Below, in pieces: positions 8,021 through 17,490 of a stretch of DNA of 64,000 nt. The notes beneath the pieces were generated by a model. The model was not told the origin of the DNA and did no database searches. It saw only the letters and a list, made by a program, of their open reading frames with translations. Made by a program: the position numbers and the translations under genes. Each line of letters opens with the position of its first letter. The first letter of the stretch is position 1. Source of the DNA: an uncultured Prevotellaceae bacterium. GTDB taxonomy: Bacteria; Bacteroidota; Bacteroidia; Bacteroidales; Bacteroidaceae. The stretch spans positions 1 to 64,000 of the forward strand of contig CACXPX010000008.1 of assembly GCA_902769705.1 (NCBI GenBank), read 5' to 3'.

Positions 8021-8045
8021 AATTGTTTATCCTTTTTTCAATTGA

Positions 8046-8645
8046 TTATGCTGTCTCCATTTGCTCTTTCTCTAACGCCAGATTGTCTAACCTATTATTC
8101 AATAGGTTCCCGTCCACATGAACCACCATGAACCCTTGGGGGATTTCACCATTGAAAGCCTCCCAAACCAAGTCGCATACACGGCATTCTGTATTATATA
8201 CAATGGTGTAAACCTCGCCGTTGTCTTTAAGGTATTGTTCGCCCTCCTTATGCTTATTCCGCTGAGACTTGCGCTTCTGCTTCGCCACTTTGTAATGTGG
8301 TAAATAAAGATTGTCGCGGCTCTCGTCCAGTTCCAAAGTACCATCAAATAGAACAAGATTCTTAGAGGGCAATGGGGTTATACGTGGGTAAAGGCTCTCC
8401 AACATTTGGTGGATTTTCACTATACGCTCTATGCCAATCCAAGCGTCCTTCAGCTTAAATTCAGTAAAGGTATACGTATATTGAAAATACACCTTCTTCA
8501 CCGACATTATGTCGTGTGTCAAGAGCGTCTTCAACTCACTGAATCTCTCTTCGCGCGACAGCTCCATATATGCGGGGTCGTAAATGTCTATCACCAACAC
8601 CAAGCAAGTCTTTGTCTTGCAAAAAATCCAAAAGTCGTTTTTCAT
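8046..8645 (-). CDS. HNH-endonuclease-like protein
   Basis: 199 residues. The last 50 match the HNH_3-type homing endonuclease pattern: CDLVWEAFNG in place of the usual H-R-L-V-x-E-A-F, then VVHVDGNLLNNRLDNLAL, which follows the H-x-D-G-N-x-x-N-N-x-x-x-N-L core. The first His of the classical motif is replaced by Cys (CRVCDLVWEAF), so metal binding or catalysis may be altered. The N-terminal 140 residues are unrecognised, with a basic segment (KQKRKSQRNKHKEG) that could bind nucleic acid. It lies 19 bp from the NADAR gene upstream. A nuclease effector or a DNA-binding remnant are both possible. Confidence 0.6.
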   Translation of the reverse strand: MKNDFWIFCKTKTCLVLVIDIYDPAYMELSREERFSELKTLLTHDIMSVKKVYFQYTYTFTEFKLKDAWIGIERIVKIHQMLESLYPRITPLPSKNLVLFDGTLELDESRDNLYLPHYKVAKQKRKSQRNKHKEGEQYLKDNGEVYTIVYNTECRVCDLVWEAFNGEIPQGFMVVHVDGNLLNNRLDNLALEKEQMETA

Positions 8646-8664
8646 ATTTGTTATTCGTTGTTGT

Positions 8665-9396
8665 TCAAAAAGTTAATCGTTCACCAAACAGATAGATATT
8701 CGACCTGTTCAGCAGGTCGTAGTTGATAGGAGGCTCTGTTCCTTCAATAAGGCAGTCACGGCAAATCATAAGAATCTTGCCCATATTGTTTTGACCCTTC
8801 CATTCGCCAACGTTCTTTAGCTTTACCTTCTCTCGATCTCTGATTCGAATTCGCTCAGCCAAAGGCAGATACTCGCTCTGGCTAGCTAAATCCTTCCAAA
8901 GGTTCTTTTCCTGGTTGTATCGCTCCATATTGCGCGCTCCCCAAACAATAGCAGTTTTGGGATGGTCTCCTGTCTTATTCAAGACCAACGTGACATTCTG
9001 AGGAATGCTTTGTAGCAGATTGCGGAATTCAGCATTCCCTTTGCATTTCTGCCAAGTGACGAACAGCATCCATTGCATTTGGAAAGCCGGGAAGTCCCTC
9101 CGAATTTGTCTGCTATTCAAAGCGGTGACAAAACGATAGCAAACCCAACCGTTTTGTTCCTGAATGATGGTGTTCTGAATGCGATGGTGCTCTTCTGTAT
9201 TGTCCGACCACTCACCACACATAAACAAACGCATACTCTCTGCGTAGGTGCGCCCGTTGAAATCGAAAGGAAACTCCTCGGCTGTGTTACAGAAGTTCAG
9301 TTGGATACCATTCACGACGGGTTTTAGTAAATCGTATGTCCAAACTTGCGGAGAGATTTTATACGTCTCTTCGCGACCAAGATAATAGTTTTTCAT
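8665..9396 (-). CDS. NADAR-domain protein (ADP-ribose/riboflavin-linked fold)
   Basis: 243 residues from the ATG at 9396. The protein follows the NADAR (YbiA/DUF1768) pattern: FPFDFNGRTYAESMRLFMCG near the start (family: F-x-x-x-G-x-x-Y-x-x-x-E-x-x-M), FQMQWMLFVTWQKCKGN, then IVWGARN, and the closing GQNNMGKILMICRDCL (family: G-x-N-x-L-G-x-x-L-M-x-x-R). NADAR proteins are N-glycosidases; some remove ADP-ribose from guanine in DNA and pair with DarT-type toxins, others act in riboflavin metabolism. No DarT is visible in this window. Here it leads an operon with an HNH-like and an unknown coiled-coil protein behind a clear promoter. Fold confidence is good; the substrate is unknown. Confidence 0.75.
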   Translation of the reverse strand: MKNYYLGREETYKISPQVWTYDLLKPVVNGIQLNFCNTAEEFPFDFNGRTYAESMRLFMCGEWSDNTEEHHRIQNTIIQEQNGWVCYRFVTALNSRQIRRDFPAFQMQWMLFVTWQKCKGNAEFRNLLQSIPQNVTLVLNKTGDHPKTAIVWGARNMERYNQEKNLWKDLASQSEYLPLAERIRIRDREKVKLKNVGEWKGQNNMGKILMICRDCLIEGTEPPINYDLLNRSNIYLFGERLTF

Positions 9397-9446
9397 GAAC
9401 ACTGAAGTTTTTGAGGATTAAAAGAATCGAAAACACAGATGATTAG

Positions 9447-9477
9447 CAAAAGTACAACAACCTTCACACGATATAAA
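9447..9477 (-). promoter_or_regulatory. Promoter of the NADAR operon
   Basis: On the minus strand TACTTTTG (bases 9454-9447) matches the TAnnTTTG -7 element. A TTTA about 19 bp further upstream (near 9474-9477) is a weak -33 element. It lies about 50 bp before the ATG at 9396. Confidence 0.55.
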
Positions 9478-10156
9478 TCACAGCGGAAGGCACAACTTTT
9501 CAGCACGACAGCATAATATGCTTTCGTGCCAACAAAAGAATTGGAAATGAAAAAGTGATTTCTCATAATACCGAAGTTATATTAGTGAAACAATATGAAT
9601 ACAAACTCCTGCTTGTTTTTAATCAGTAGCCTTCTTATCAAAGACAACGGCTCTGATTCGCATTGTTTTCCCACCGTGGCCACTTATGAGAGGCGGCTCG
9701 GTTGGAGCAGTTCACGACTGTCTCTTAATGCAGATTGATTTGCAATACAAATGTTTTTTGTAATGCAGTCTATTTTTTCAACAAAACAAAGAGCGACCCT
9801 TTTTCTATAGGGAATGCAAAGATATGCAAAAAACTTGAAATATCCAAATTTTCGCCTATAACAATTGTTAAACCGATGAAAAACAATCCTTTCAAAACTT
9901 TATTTTCGCCACTTTCTCGAGCAAATAATGGCGTAATTCGTCGCCTTCAAAAATCTCGATATCGTCACCCAAGTCAATGCCTTTTCCTAAAAAGGTAGGC
10001 ACCTTCCTGTGCCGTATTTCTCTTTTCCTAAAGTTATCCGTAGGTACGCCAGACGCACCTACGGATATTAAGCAATGACCGCGTTGCAGTCAGATAAGAC
10101 TGGGCAAGTCTTGGGCACAAGATACTATCAAATCAAGTGCACATGACGAAAAAACG
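9478..10156. other. Intergenic region with small inverted repeats, no gene seen
   Basis: About 680 bp without a convincing coding region. A more GC-rich patch lies at about 9640-9720. Two small hairpins are present: GGCAC/GTGCC at 9998-10013, and a perfect 10-bp pair ATCCGTAGGT (10036-10045) with ACCTACGGAT (10057-10066). Each is preceded by CTTTTCCTAAA, so they may be two diverged copies of one element. The 9735-9998 open frame is low-complexity and is not taken as a gene. Confidence 0.4.
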
Positions 10157-12529
10157 TTATCGTTTCAAGAGGTTCAGCTGCACTTGTGGTTTCATCACAT
10201 TGTGAGCCGTGGTTTGGAACGACTTGACAGGAGCGGTGAGTGTTGCCTTGATGTCTTGAGCCGAAGCGCCAATGAAGAATTGGTATTCACCCTCAGCGAC
10301 CACCCATGCAGAGGCAGCCTCATCGAACGAAGCTAGTTCGGGAGCTGTGATGCTGAGAGTGAGCGTTTGGCTCTCCCCAGGCTTCAGCAACTTGGTTTTT
10401 GCAAAAGCTTTGAGTTCCTTGACGGGCTTATTGGCAGCCTTGTTATCAGGAGCAGATATGTAGAGCTCGACAACCTCCTTACCCTCGTATTTTCCCGTAT
10501 TCTTGACGGTCACTGTGACATCATAAATGTCATTCTTTTGTTTCACATTTGCATCGCTATATTCAAAAGTGGTGTAGCTCAAACCAAAACCGAATGGATA
10601 GCTTACAGGCACATCAAATGAATCGAAGTAGCGATAGCCTACGTATATATCCTCTTCGTAGTCGGTAAAATCCACATTCTTCACGTTCCCCCTTTCACCT
10701 GTGTTCATGAAGTCCACCCTGACATTCTGGTCAACAGGAAAGTTGCGGGAAGAATAGGCATCGGTAAACTGTATGGGCCACGTCATGGTGAACTTGCCCG
10801 AGGGAGATTGCTTCCCGCTGAGCACGTCAACCACGCTGTTGCCGCCTTCCTGACCGGGCTGCCAAGCACAAAGGATGGCATCGGGCAGGTCTTTCCACGA
10901 TGCTGTCTCGATGACACCACCAATGTTGAGCAGCACCACAACCTTCTTGCCTGCCTGATGATAGACATCGCACACTTGTGTGAGCAACAGGCGCTCGGAG
11001 GCATTGAGGTTAAAATCGGAAGACTGGCGATCGAGGAATTCGCCCGAGATGCGTCCAAGGGTGATGACGGCAATGTCAGCCTGAGCAGCCTGAGCTGTCA
11101 ATTCGGCAGCGGTAAATGCTTTCTCTGGTGGCAGTCCAGCAGGCATAAAACGCATCATCCCAGCACGCTGCGGGTCGGTCTTCTCAATCTTGGCAATCTC
11201 AGCCTCACGGGCATTGCGATAGTCGCTCCAGAAGGTCTCATAGGCCTGCTTCAGTTCATCACTGACGGTATAGCCGCCATTCTTCAAACCGTCGAGCAGC
11301 GAAACAACATAGGCGTGGTTGACATTACCGGAGCCCGTTCCACCAGCGATGAAATCGTAGGAGGTGTTGCCATAGAGTGCCACGTTCTTCACGCTTTCAG
11401 CGAAGGGCAGTGCCTTCTCGTTCTTCATCAGCACCATACCTTCGACTGCCGACTGACGGGTCACAGAGGCGTGCTTCATCAGATCGCCCTTGTTGGCGTT
11501 CTGGTAGTTTGAGTACTGGTAGCCCTGATAGCGTGGCGTCTTCTCCACAAGGTTCAGAATGCGCTGAACGCTGCGGTCGAGGTCGGCTTCTGCCAATTTT
11601 CCACTCTTCACACCTGCAACTATCGAGTCGAACTGCTCGGCTTTTCCTGGCTGAAGCATATCGTTGCCAGCCCACATCTGCACAGCTCCGTCTTTACCGC
11701 CGAACCAGTCGGTCATTACTGTTCCTTCGTAGCCCCACTCATCGCGCAAGATGGTCTGCACGAGGTCTTTGCTTTCAGAAGTATAGACACCGTTGATGAA
11801 GTTATAAGACGTCATCACTGTCCAAGGTTTGCTTTCCTTGATGGCTATTTCAAAGCCCTTCAGATAGATTTCGCGGAGTGCACGCTGAGACATGCGGGCA
11901 TCGTTCTTCATGCGGTTCGTCTCTTGGTTGTTGGCAGCGAAGTGCTTGATGCTGGTTCCCACATCGTTCTTCTGTACACCAGTGATATAGGCGGCGGCAG
12001 TTTTACCGGCCACCACAGGATCTTCTGAATAATATTCAAAGTTGCGACCACACAAGGGATTGCGCATGATGTTGAGGGCTGGAGCCAAAAGTACATCGGC
12101 ACCATACTCCTTCACTTCTTCGCCGATGGCCTGTCCCACCTGCTCAATGAGTTGGGTATTCCAAGTAGAAGCCAACAGGGTTCCAATAGGGAAGTGAGTA
12201 CAGTAGTATGTGGCAGAATCGCCCTCGCGAGTGGCATCAATACGAAGACCGGCAGGACCGTCGGCCAACACGATAGCGGGTATTCCAAGTGAGTCGAGGG
12301 GGAAAGTAGTTCCTGCGGCACCTGGAACAAGTTTGCGAGTAGCACCTATAACGGCGTCATCTCCCGAGACTCCAGCCATACCCGTTCCTATCACGAAATG
12401 GGCTTTGTCTTCGAGAGACATCTTGGCCATTGTTTCTTCTTGATTGATGGTGTTATAGGCAACCTTGTCAGAGGTGCAAGCCACTATTAAAAAGGTGGCT
12501 GCCAAACAGAATAATACAGATTTTTTCAT
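10157..12529 (-). CDS. GH3 beta-glucosidase-type lipoprotein
   Basis: 790 residues. The signal ends in a lipobox (FLIVAC), so the protein is likely lipid-anchored in the envelope. The GH3 N-terminal barrel carries the substrate-binding KHFAANNQE block and the nucleophile Asp in VMTDWFGG. The alpha/beta sandwich domain follows (AVITLGRISGEF, LLNIGGVIE, AWQPGQEGG). A fibronectin type III-like domain ends the protein (PFGFGLSYTTFEY, then VKNTGKYEGKEVVELY). This is the full three-domain GH3 layout at normal length. The enzyme would release terminal beta-linked sugars; specificity cannot be read. It is transcribed alone, from a good promoter at 12582-12613. Confidence 0.93.
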   Translation of the reverse strand: MKKSVLFCLAATFLIVACTSDKVAYNTINQEETMAKMSLEDKAHFVIGTGMAGVSGDDAVIGATRKLVPGAAGTTFPLDSLGIPAIVLADGPAGLRIDATREGDSATYYCTHFPIGTLLASTWNTQLIEQVGQAIGEEVKEYGADVLLAPALNIMRNPLCGRNFEYYSEDPVVAGKTAAAYITGVQKNDVGTSIKHFAANNQETNRMKNDARMSQRALREIYLKGFEIAIKESKPWTVMTSYNFINGVYTSESKDLVQTILRDEWGYEGTVMTDWFGGKDGAVQMWAGNDMLQPGKAEQFDSIVAGVKSGKLAEADLDRSVQRILNLVEKTPRYQGYQYSNYQNANKGDLMKHASVTRQSAVEGMVLMKNEKALPFAESVKNVALYGNTSYDFIAGGTGSGNVNHAYVVSLLDGLKNGGYTVSDELKQAYETFWSDYRNAREAEIAKIEKTDPQRAGMMRFMPAGLPPEKAFTAAELTAQAAQADIAVITLGRISGEFLDRQSSDFNLNASERLLLTQVCDVYHQAGKKVVVLLNIGGVIETASWKDLPDAILCAWQPGQEGGNSVVDVLSGKQSPSGKFTMTWPIQFTDAYSSRNFPVDQNVRVDFMNTGERGNVKNVDFTDYEEDIYVGYRYFDSFDVPVSYPFGFGLSYTTFEYSDANVKQKNDIYDVTVTVKNTGKYEGKEVVELYISAPDNKAANKPVKELKAFAKTKLLKPGESQTLTLSITAPELASFDEAASAWVVAEGEYQFFIGASAQDIKATLTAPVKSFQTTAHNVMKPQVQLNLLKR

Positions 12530-12581
12530 AGGCTTTTAGTTATTGTTAATGTTATTAGATATAGCAAAAATGATATGTTTG

Positions 12582-12613
12582 CAAATTTAGCGACTTTTTC
12601 CGAACTTTCCAAA
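12582..12613 (-). promoter_or_regulatory. Promoter of the GH3 lipoprotein gene
   Basis: On the minus strand TTTG (12613-12610) and TAAATTTG (12589-12582) are separated by 20 bp, a full match to the Bacteroidetes -33/-7 pattern. The predicted start lies about 45 bases before the ATG at 12529. Confidence 0.65.
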
Positions 12614-12647
12614 CATTCAAATGCAAAAGTAGAAGAGTGAGAGACCT

Positions 12648-13289
12648 TCATTCCTCATCAAACTGAAGGGAAAGCTCTTCATTGCCCAACAGATTATAAG
12701 AAAGACGATGAAAGGGTGTGGTACCAAATTGCCGGATGGCTTCGCGATGTTTCCTAGTAGGATATCCCATGTTGTGCTGCCAGTCGTATTGCGGGTACTG
12801 CTCAGCCAGTTGGAGCATGTACTCGTCACGATGGGTCTTGGCAAGGATACTGGCGGCAGCAATGTTCTGGTATTTTCCGTCACCTTTCACTATGCAAGTG
12901 TGAGGAAGAGGTGTTTGGGATTGGGTGATGGGGGTTGGTGGAAAGTAAGGTTGGAATCGGTTGCCGTCAACGATTATGGCTTCGGGGCGAAGAGTGAGTT
13001 GGTCAAGTGCACGATGCATGGCGAGGAAAGAGGCTCGGAGGATGTTGATGCGATCAATTTCTTCGGGTGTGACGATGCCTACTGCCCAAGCTAGGGCATC
13101 GTGCTCTATTTGTTGGCGGAGTTGGTTGCGCTGCTTGGCAGTTAGTTGCTTGGAGTCATTGAGAGCGGGATTATCGTAATCAGGCGGCAATATGACAGCA
13201 GCAGCATATACGCTTCCAGCCAAACATCCGCGACCGGCTTCGTCGCAGCCAGCCTCAATCTTGTTTTCGTAGAAATGGTTCTTTAGCAT
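12648..13289 (-). CDS. rnhB: Ribonuclease HII
   Basis: 213 residues from the ATG at 13289 ([14 protein letters not shown]). The frame is open further upstream but that part is non-homologous. The RNase HII signature [12 protein letters not shown] lies at the start with the catalytic Asp-Glu pair, [11 protein letters not shown] follows, and VDGNRF carries a later acidic residue. The enzyme cleaves the RNA strand of RNA-DNA hybrids and single ribonucleotides in DNA, using Mg or Mn. It is the last gene of the long minus-strand run, 109 bp after sufS. Length is normal for the family. Confidence 0.93.
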   Translation of the reverse strand: MLKNHFYENKIEAGCDEAGRGCLAGSVYAAAVILPPDYDNPALNDSKQLTAKQRNQLRQQIEHDALAWAVGIVTPEEIDRINILRASFLAMHRALDQLTLRPEAIIVDGNRFQPYFPPTPITQSQTPLPHTCIVKGDGKYQNIAAASILAKTHRDEYMLQLAEQYPQYDWQHNMGYPTRKHREAIRQFGTTPFHRLSYNLLGNEELSLQFDEE

Positions 13290-13398
13290 AGAGGTGGGTT
13301 GTTTAGAGGGGATTTTTCCAACTCGAAAGACTGCGGAGAGGGGCGAGAGGCATAGTGGTTTGACTGGCTTCTGCGTTATTGAAATGCAAACTGGGTAT

Positions 13399-14601
13399 TT
13401 AGAACATCTTTGCCACACGCTTGATGCCCGCCACGAGGGCGTCAACCTCCTCTTTCGTGTTGTACAAGGCAAACGATGCACGAACAGTACCTTGGACTCC
13501 GAGACGCGCCATGAGGGGTTGGGCACAATGGTGGCCTGTACGCACAGCAATGCCCAGGCGGTCAAGCAAGGTTCCGATGTCAAGATGATGGATGTCGCCC
13601 ACATTGAAGGAAACGACAGCTCCGCCACCGTACAGTTTGATTCCCTCTATCTGTCGCATCTGCTCAATACAGTATTGGGAAAGCTCGTGCTCATGGGCTG
13701 CAATATTGTCAATACCCAATTGCTCGATATAGCTGATGGCTGTGGCAAGACCATGGGTGGCAATATAATCAGGTGTTCCTGCCTCGAATTTGAAAGGCAG
13801 GCGTTCGAAGGTAGTGTGTTCCCACGTTACACGATCAATCATCTCTCCCCCACCTTGATAGGGTGGCAAACGGTCGAGCCATTCCTCTTTTCCATAAAGC
13901 ACTCCGATGCCCGTAGGGCCATACATCTTGTGACCGCTGAAGGCAAAAAAATCACAATCGAGGGCTTGTACATCAATGCGTTGATGAGGTGCGCTCTGTG
14001 CTCCGTCTACCATCACGGGAACACTATTCCGATGAGCGAGTTCGATGATTTGGGAAATAGGGTTAACGGTACCGAGTACGTTGCTCACATGGGTGACACT
14101 CACCAAACGCGTTCGTTCGTTGAACAACTGTTCGAAGGCTTCAAGGTCGAGGCTGTAGTCGTCTTTCATTGGAATCACTCGCACCTTGATTCCCTTTTTC
14201 TCTGCCTGCAACTGCCAAGGAACAATGTTCGAGTGGTGCTCCATTTCGGAAACAATAATCTCATCGTCCTCCTTCATGCAACTTTCGCAGAAACTGGCAG
14301 CAACAAGATTGATGGCCTCGGTGGTACCGCGGGTAAAAACAATTTCCTCGGTCTTACGGGCATTCACGAACTGGCGTACGCGCTCACGAGCGGCCTCGTG
14401 TAGGTCTGTTGCCTGTTGCGAGAGATAGTGCACACCTCGATGAACATTGGCGTTGACGTTGAGATACTCGTCGCGCATCGCATCGAGCACACAGAGGGGT
14501 TTCTGCGTAGTGGCGGCATTATCGAAATAGACTAACGGGCGGCCATATACCTCGCGTCCCAAAATAGGGAAGTCAGCTCGTATATTATTGATATCGTACA
14601 T
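13399..14601 (-). CDS. sufS: Cysteine desulfurase SufS
   Basis: 400 residues, type II cysteine desulfurase. [10 protein letters not shown] lies near the start. The PLP lysine is in [13 protein letters not shown], and the catalytic Cys loop is [11 protein letters not shown]. The enzyme takes sulfur from L-cysteine as a persulfide for Fe-S cluster assembly by the SUF scaffold. It follows sufB, sufC and sufD on the same strand, with only the 209-residue membrane protein gene between. No sufE-type sulfur acceptor is seen in the window. Confidence 0.96.
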   Translation of the reverse strand: MYDINNIRADFPILGREVYGRPLVYFDNAATTQKPLCVLDAMRDEYLNVNANVHRGVHYLSQQATDLHEAARERVRQFVNARKTEEIVFTRGTTEAINLVAASFCESCMKEDDEIIVSEMEHHSNIVPWQLQAEKKGIKVRVIPMKDDYSLDLEAFEQLFNERTRLVSVTHVSNVLGTVNPISQIIELAHRNSVPVMVDGAQSAPHQRIDVQALDCDFFAFSGHKMYGPTGIGVLYGKEEWLDRLPPYQGGGEMIDRVTWEHTTFERLPFKFEAGTPDYIATHGLATAISYIEQLGIDNIAAHEHELSQYCIEQMRQIEGIKLYGGGAVVSFNVGDIHHLDIGTLLDRLGIAVRTGHHCAQPLMARLGVQGTVRASFALYNTKEEVDALVAGIKRVAKMF

Positions 14602-14645
14602 ATCTTTTTCGTATTTTTCTGCAAAAATGAGAATGGCTTATTCAA

Positions 14646-15275
14646 TTACAACTCTTTCTTCTTGGCTTTTGGGCAATGCTGACAAAGGAAGTTATAGACG
14701 AAATCGAAGTCTTCATCGGGAACGAAGACGCGATTCTTGTTCAGCAGCTGATTGACCTTGATGAGATGGAGACGACGGCGAGGAACCAGACGAGCCACGT
14801 TAGCAAGGACAGAAGTGGATGTGGAACGCGAGGCTGCAAGTACGCCCGCCCCCATCACGCCAGGCTTGCCGGCAACCGAACCGACGAGGGCTGTCAAGGC
14901 ACCCAACACCTTGGCCTTCTCCATCTGGCGGGGCATCATCTGATGAACAACCTCCTTCTCATCCAGAGTGAAGAGCACTATATACTTCCAGCCATAATAC
15001 CAAGCCACAATGAAGTAGGCCAAATAGCCAATCACCAGAAAAATAAGCATCAGTATGAGAAACCCAGATGTAAAACTCCACAAGTTTCGCAAGTTAAGCC
15101 CATCCTCGCAACTGATTAGCAACACATTGAACAACCACACGATGCCGAAACTGATGCCTAGCACCTTGTATACATCGAACAAAATGGTAGGATTCTTCAA
15201 CATTGGAACCTCATACACCCAACGGTATTTCCCGTCAGGGTAAAGCTTCACACGACTATCTGCTGGCGTTTCCAT
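14646..15275 (-). CDS. Membrane protein of unknown function within the suf run
   Basis: 209 residues with two clear hydrophobic segments (about 33-55, VLGISFGIVWLFNVLLIS, and 70-95, FLILMLIFLVIGYLAYFIVA). A cytoplasmic or periplasmic tail follows with a Gly/Ala/Ser-rich stretch and two Cys near the end (LCQHCPKAKKKEL). No family is recognised. It lies 35 bp after sufD and 44 bp before sufS, so it is almost certainly co-transcribed with them. Position suggests, but does not show, a link with Fe-S assembly. Confidence 0.65.
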   Translation of the reverse strand: METPADSRVKLYPDGKYRWVYEVPMLKNPTILFDVYKVLGISFGIVWLFNVLLISCEDGLNLRNLWSFTSGFLILMLIFLVIGYLAYFIVAWYYGWKYIVLFTLDEKEVVHQMMPRQMEKAKVLGALTALVGSVAGKPGVMGAGVLAASRSTSTSVLANVARLVPRRRLHLIKVNQLLNKNRVFVPDEDFDFVYNFLCQHCPKAKKKEL

Positions 15276-15310
15276 AAATCATCACTCATTAAATTGTCCT
15301 TTCTTGCAAC

Positions 15311-16696
15311 CTATTTGCAGAGCTTGCAACCTTCACACTTGCTGAGTTCGCCCCTAAAGCGTTTCTCCACCAGATAGCGCAAGCGGTCGCGCAGAGGCAC
15401 AAGCTGGATGTTATCAACCACCTCGTTGATGAAGGCCAGTTCGAGCAACAGGCGGGCTTCTTTCTCCGTAATGCCGCGTTGGCGCATATAGAACATTGCG
15501 GCATCGTTGAGTTGGCCTACGGTAGAACCATGCGAGCATTTCACATCGTCGGCATATATCTCAAGCATAGGCTGGGTATACATGCGTGCTTCTCGCGATG
15601 TGCAGAGGTTCTGATTCACCTCCTCGGATGATGTCTTCTGTGCACCTTGCCGTACGAGCACACGTCCGGCAAACGCACCCACCGACTGGTCGCCCATCAC
15701 GTATTTGTACAGCTCGTGGCTCGTGCAATGTGGGGCGCGATGGTCTATAAGCGTGTTGTTGTCCACATGCTGCCTTTTGTCGCCTATTACGCAGCCATTG
15801 CAGAAGCATTCAGCCCCCTCACCGCTAAGCCTGAGGTCAAGGCGGTTGCGGGTTACTCCGTTGTGGAGCGTGATGACATTGTGGTTCACCCGACTGTCAC
15901 GCTGTTGGTCGATATACACGTTGCTCACACGTACATTCTTATAGTGGGTTTCTTCAAGACAATTGAGGTCGAGAGAAGCATTTTCGCCCACATAGGCCTC
16001 AATGACTTGCGTGGCAAGGAAGTTGCGGTCATCAGCAGCATGGTCGCAGAAAAGCATCTTCACTTCGGCACCAGCCTCCAAAATGATGAGCACACGGCGG
16101 TTAACCATCAAGTCAGGCACTAACCGCTGGGCATTTTGAGGGGTTGCCTTCAGAATGTTGATGACCTGAATAGCGCGGTCAACCTTCACCCCCTTGGGGA
16201 CATAAACCAGCATGCCATCCTGTGCCAACATCGTATTAAGGGCAGTCACGGCATCTTCATTGGTCTTAGCCAACTTCGAATAATATCGGCTTACGAGCTC
16301 AGGATAATCACATAACGAGCCAATTATCACCCCCTCAGGCAAATGAGGATTGGCATGAGGGATTCGCTCGTCTCCAGTTGCTTTTGCATCAACGCTATAA
16401 AACATATCATTGACCACGAAATAAAGCGAAGTGCTGAGGTTGGGAACATCACAGCGGAAAGCCTCGTAGGGATCCACAGGGATGGTCAGTCGCTGCAAGT
16501 TCAAGCCGTAGTCAGGGGCAAAGAGCGACTGCATATCGGTATACTTATAGCGCTCCACCTTTTTCGAAGGGAATCCCTGCGCCTTAAAGTGCTCGAAAGC
16601 TTCATCGCGCACAACGTTCATCACATCGGCAGAATGATGGCAAATCAAGTCGCGATATTGCTCGTAGAGTTCTATATACTGCTGTTCGCTGTTCAT
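15311..16696 (-). CDS. sufD: Fe-S assembly protein SufD
   Basis: 461 residues with the SufB/SufD core: YVPKGVKVDRAIQVIN, then a right-handed beta-helix region, and DDVKCSHGSTVGQLN with the conserved Cys-Ser-His near residue 390. It forms the SufBC2D scaffold with SufB and SufC in the cytoplasm. Its ATG shares one base with the sufC stop codon (TGATG at 16694-16698), which indicates translational coupling. The last residues are Cys-rich (CEGCKLCK), as in some Bacteroidetes SufD proteins. Confidence 0.95.
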   Translation of the reverse strand: MNSEQQYIELYEQYRDLICHHSADVMNVVRDEAFEHFKAQGFPSKKVERYKYTDMQSLFAPDYGLNLQRLTIPVDPYEAFRCDVPNLSTSLYFVVNDMFYSVDAKATGDERIPHANPHLPEGVIIGSLCDYPELVSRYYSKLAKTNEDAVTALNTMLAQDGMLVYVPKGVKVDRAIQVINILKATPQNAQRLVPDLMVNRRVLIILEAGAEVKMLFCDHAADDRNFLATQVIEAYVGENASLDLNCLEETHYKNVRVSNVYIDQQRDSRVNHNVITLHNGVTRNRLDLRLSGEGAECFCNGCVIGDKRQHVDNNTLIDHRAPHCTSHELYKYVMGDQSVGAFAGRVLVRQGAQKTSSEEVNQNLCTSREARMYTQPMLEIYADDVKCSHGSTVGQLNDAAMFYMRQRGITEKEARLLLELAFINEVVDNIQLVPLRDRLRYLVEKRFRGELSKCEGCKLCK

Positions 16697-17445
16697 CAGC
16701 CCACCTCCTGCTTAATCCAATCGTAGCCGCGTTCCTGAATCTCTGAAGCCAGTTCAGGACCTGCCGTTTTCACTATGCGTCCCTGATAGAGCACATGGAC
16801 AACACTGGGACGAATCATCTCTAACAGCCGGTCGTAGTGGGTGATAACAATGCAACTACTCTCGGGAGTGCGCAACTTGTTCACGCCTTCAGCAACTATA
16901 CGCATAGCATCAACATCGAGCCCTGAGTCTGTTTCATCGAGGATGGAGAGCGTAGGCTCGAGCATTGCCATCTGGAAGATCTCGTTACGTTTCTTCTCAC
17001 CACCGCTGAAGCCTTCGTTCACACTACGGCGTGTGAATTTAGAATCGAGTTCTACTATTTGCCGTTTCTCGTTCATCAACTTCTGGAACTCCACACCTTT
17101 CAACTCGGGTAAGCCTTGATACTTGCGCTTTTCGTTAACTGCAGCCTTCAAGAAATTCATCATTGATACACCGGGAATCTCAACAGGATACTGAAACGAG
17201 AGGAACAGCCCTTCGTGGGCGCGGTCTTCTGGTTTCATCTCCAACAGGTTCTTCCCGTTGAACCAAGCTTCGCCCTCAGTGACTTCATAAAGCGGATTGC
17301 CCACAAGGACGGCACTCAGCGTGGATTTTCCCGAACCATTAGGTCCCATGATGGCATGTGTCTCACCATCGCGAACTGTAAGGTTGATGCCTTTCAATAT
17401 CTCTTTGCCTGCTATCGTGGCATGCAGGTTTCTAACTTCTAACAT
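16696..17445 (-). CDS. sufC: Fe-S assembly ATPase SufC
   Basis: 249 residues, ABC-type ATPase. Walker A is GPNGSGKSTLS, the ABC signature is FSGGEKKRNEI, and Walker B with the catalytic region reads LSILDETDSGLDVDA. SufC drives the conformational change of the SufBD scaffold. It overlaps sufD by one base and is 45 bp after sufB. Length and motifs are normal. Confidence 0.97.
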   Translation of the reverse strand: MLEVRNLHATIAGKEILKGINLTVRDGETHAIMGPNGSGKSTLSAVLVGNPLYEVTEGEAWFNGKNLLEMKPEDRAHEGLFLSFQYPVEIPGVSMMNFLKAAVNEKRKYQGLPELKGVEFQKLMNEKRQIVELDSKFTRRSVNEGFSGGEKKRNEIFQMAMLEPTLSILDETDSGLDVDAMRIVAEGVNKLRTPESSCIVITHYDRLLEMIRPSVVHVLYQGRIVKTAGPELASEIQERGYDWIKQEVG

Positions 17446-17490
17446 TAATCTTAAATATTTATTTTTAATGTTTAATCTTTAATTATCAAT

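Noticed and set aside
6950-9396. DarT-NADAR toxin-antitoxin pair
   Set aside because: The NADAR gene is present but no DarT-like ADP-ribosyltransferase motif was found in the neighbouring genes.
9735-9998. 87-residue open frame in the 9.4-10.1 kb gap
   Set aside because: Low-complexity, Lys/Phe/Ile-rich with no start context; looks like AT-rich intergenic DNA.
10808-11512. 234-residue open frame opposite the GH3 gene
   Set aside because: Shadow of the GH3 coding sequence, without motifs or promoter.
13290-13628. N-terminal extension of RNase HII to 326 residues
   Set aside because: The extra 113 residues have no RNase HII homology and lie between sufS and a good ATG at 13289.
13294-14403. 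369-residue open frame on the plus strand across sufS
   Set aside because: Antisense shadow of sufS; the minus strand has full cysteine desulfurase motifs.
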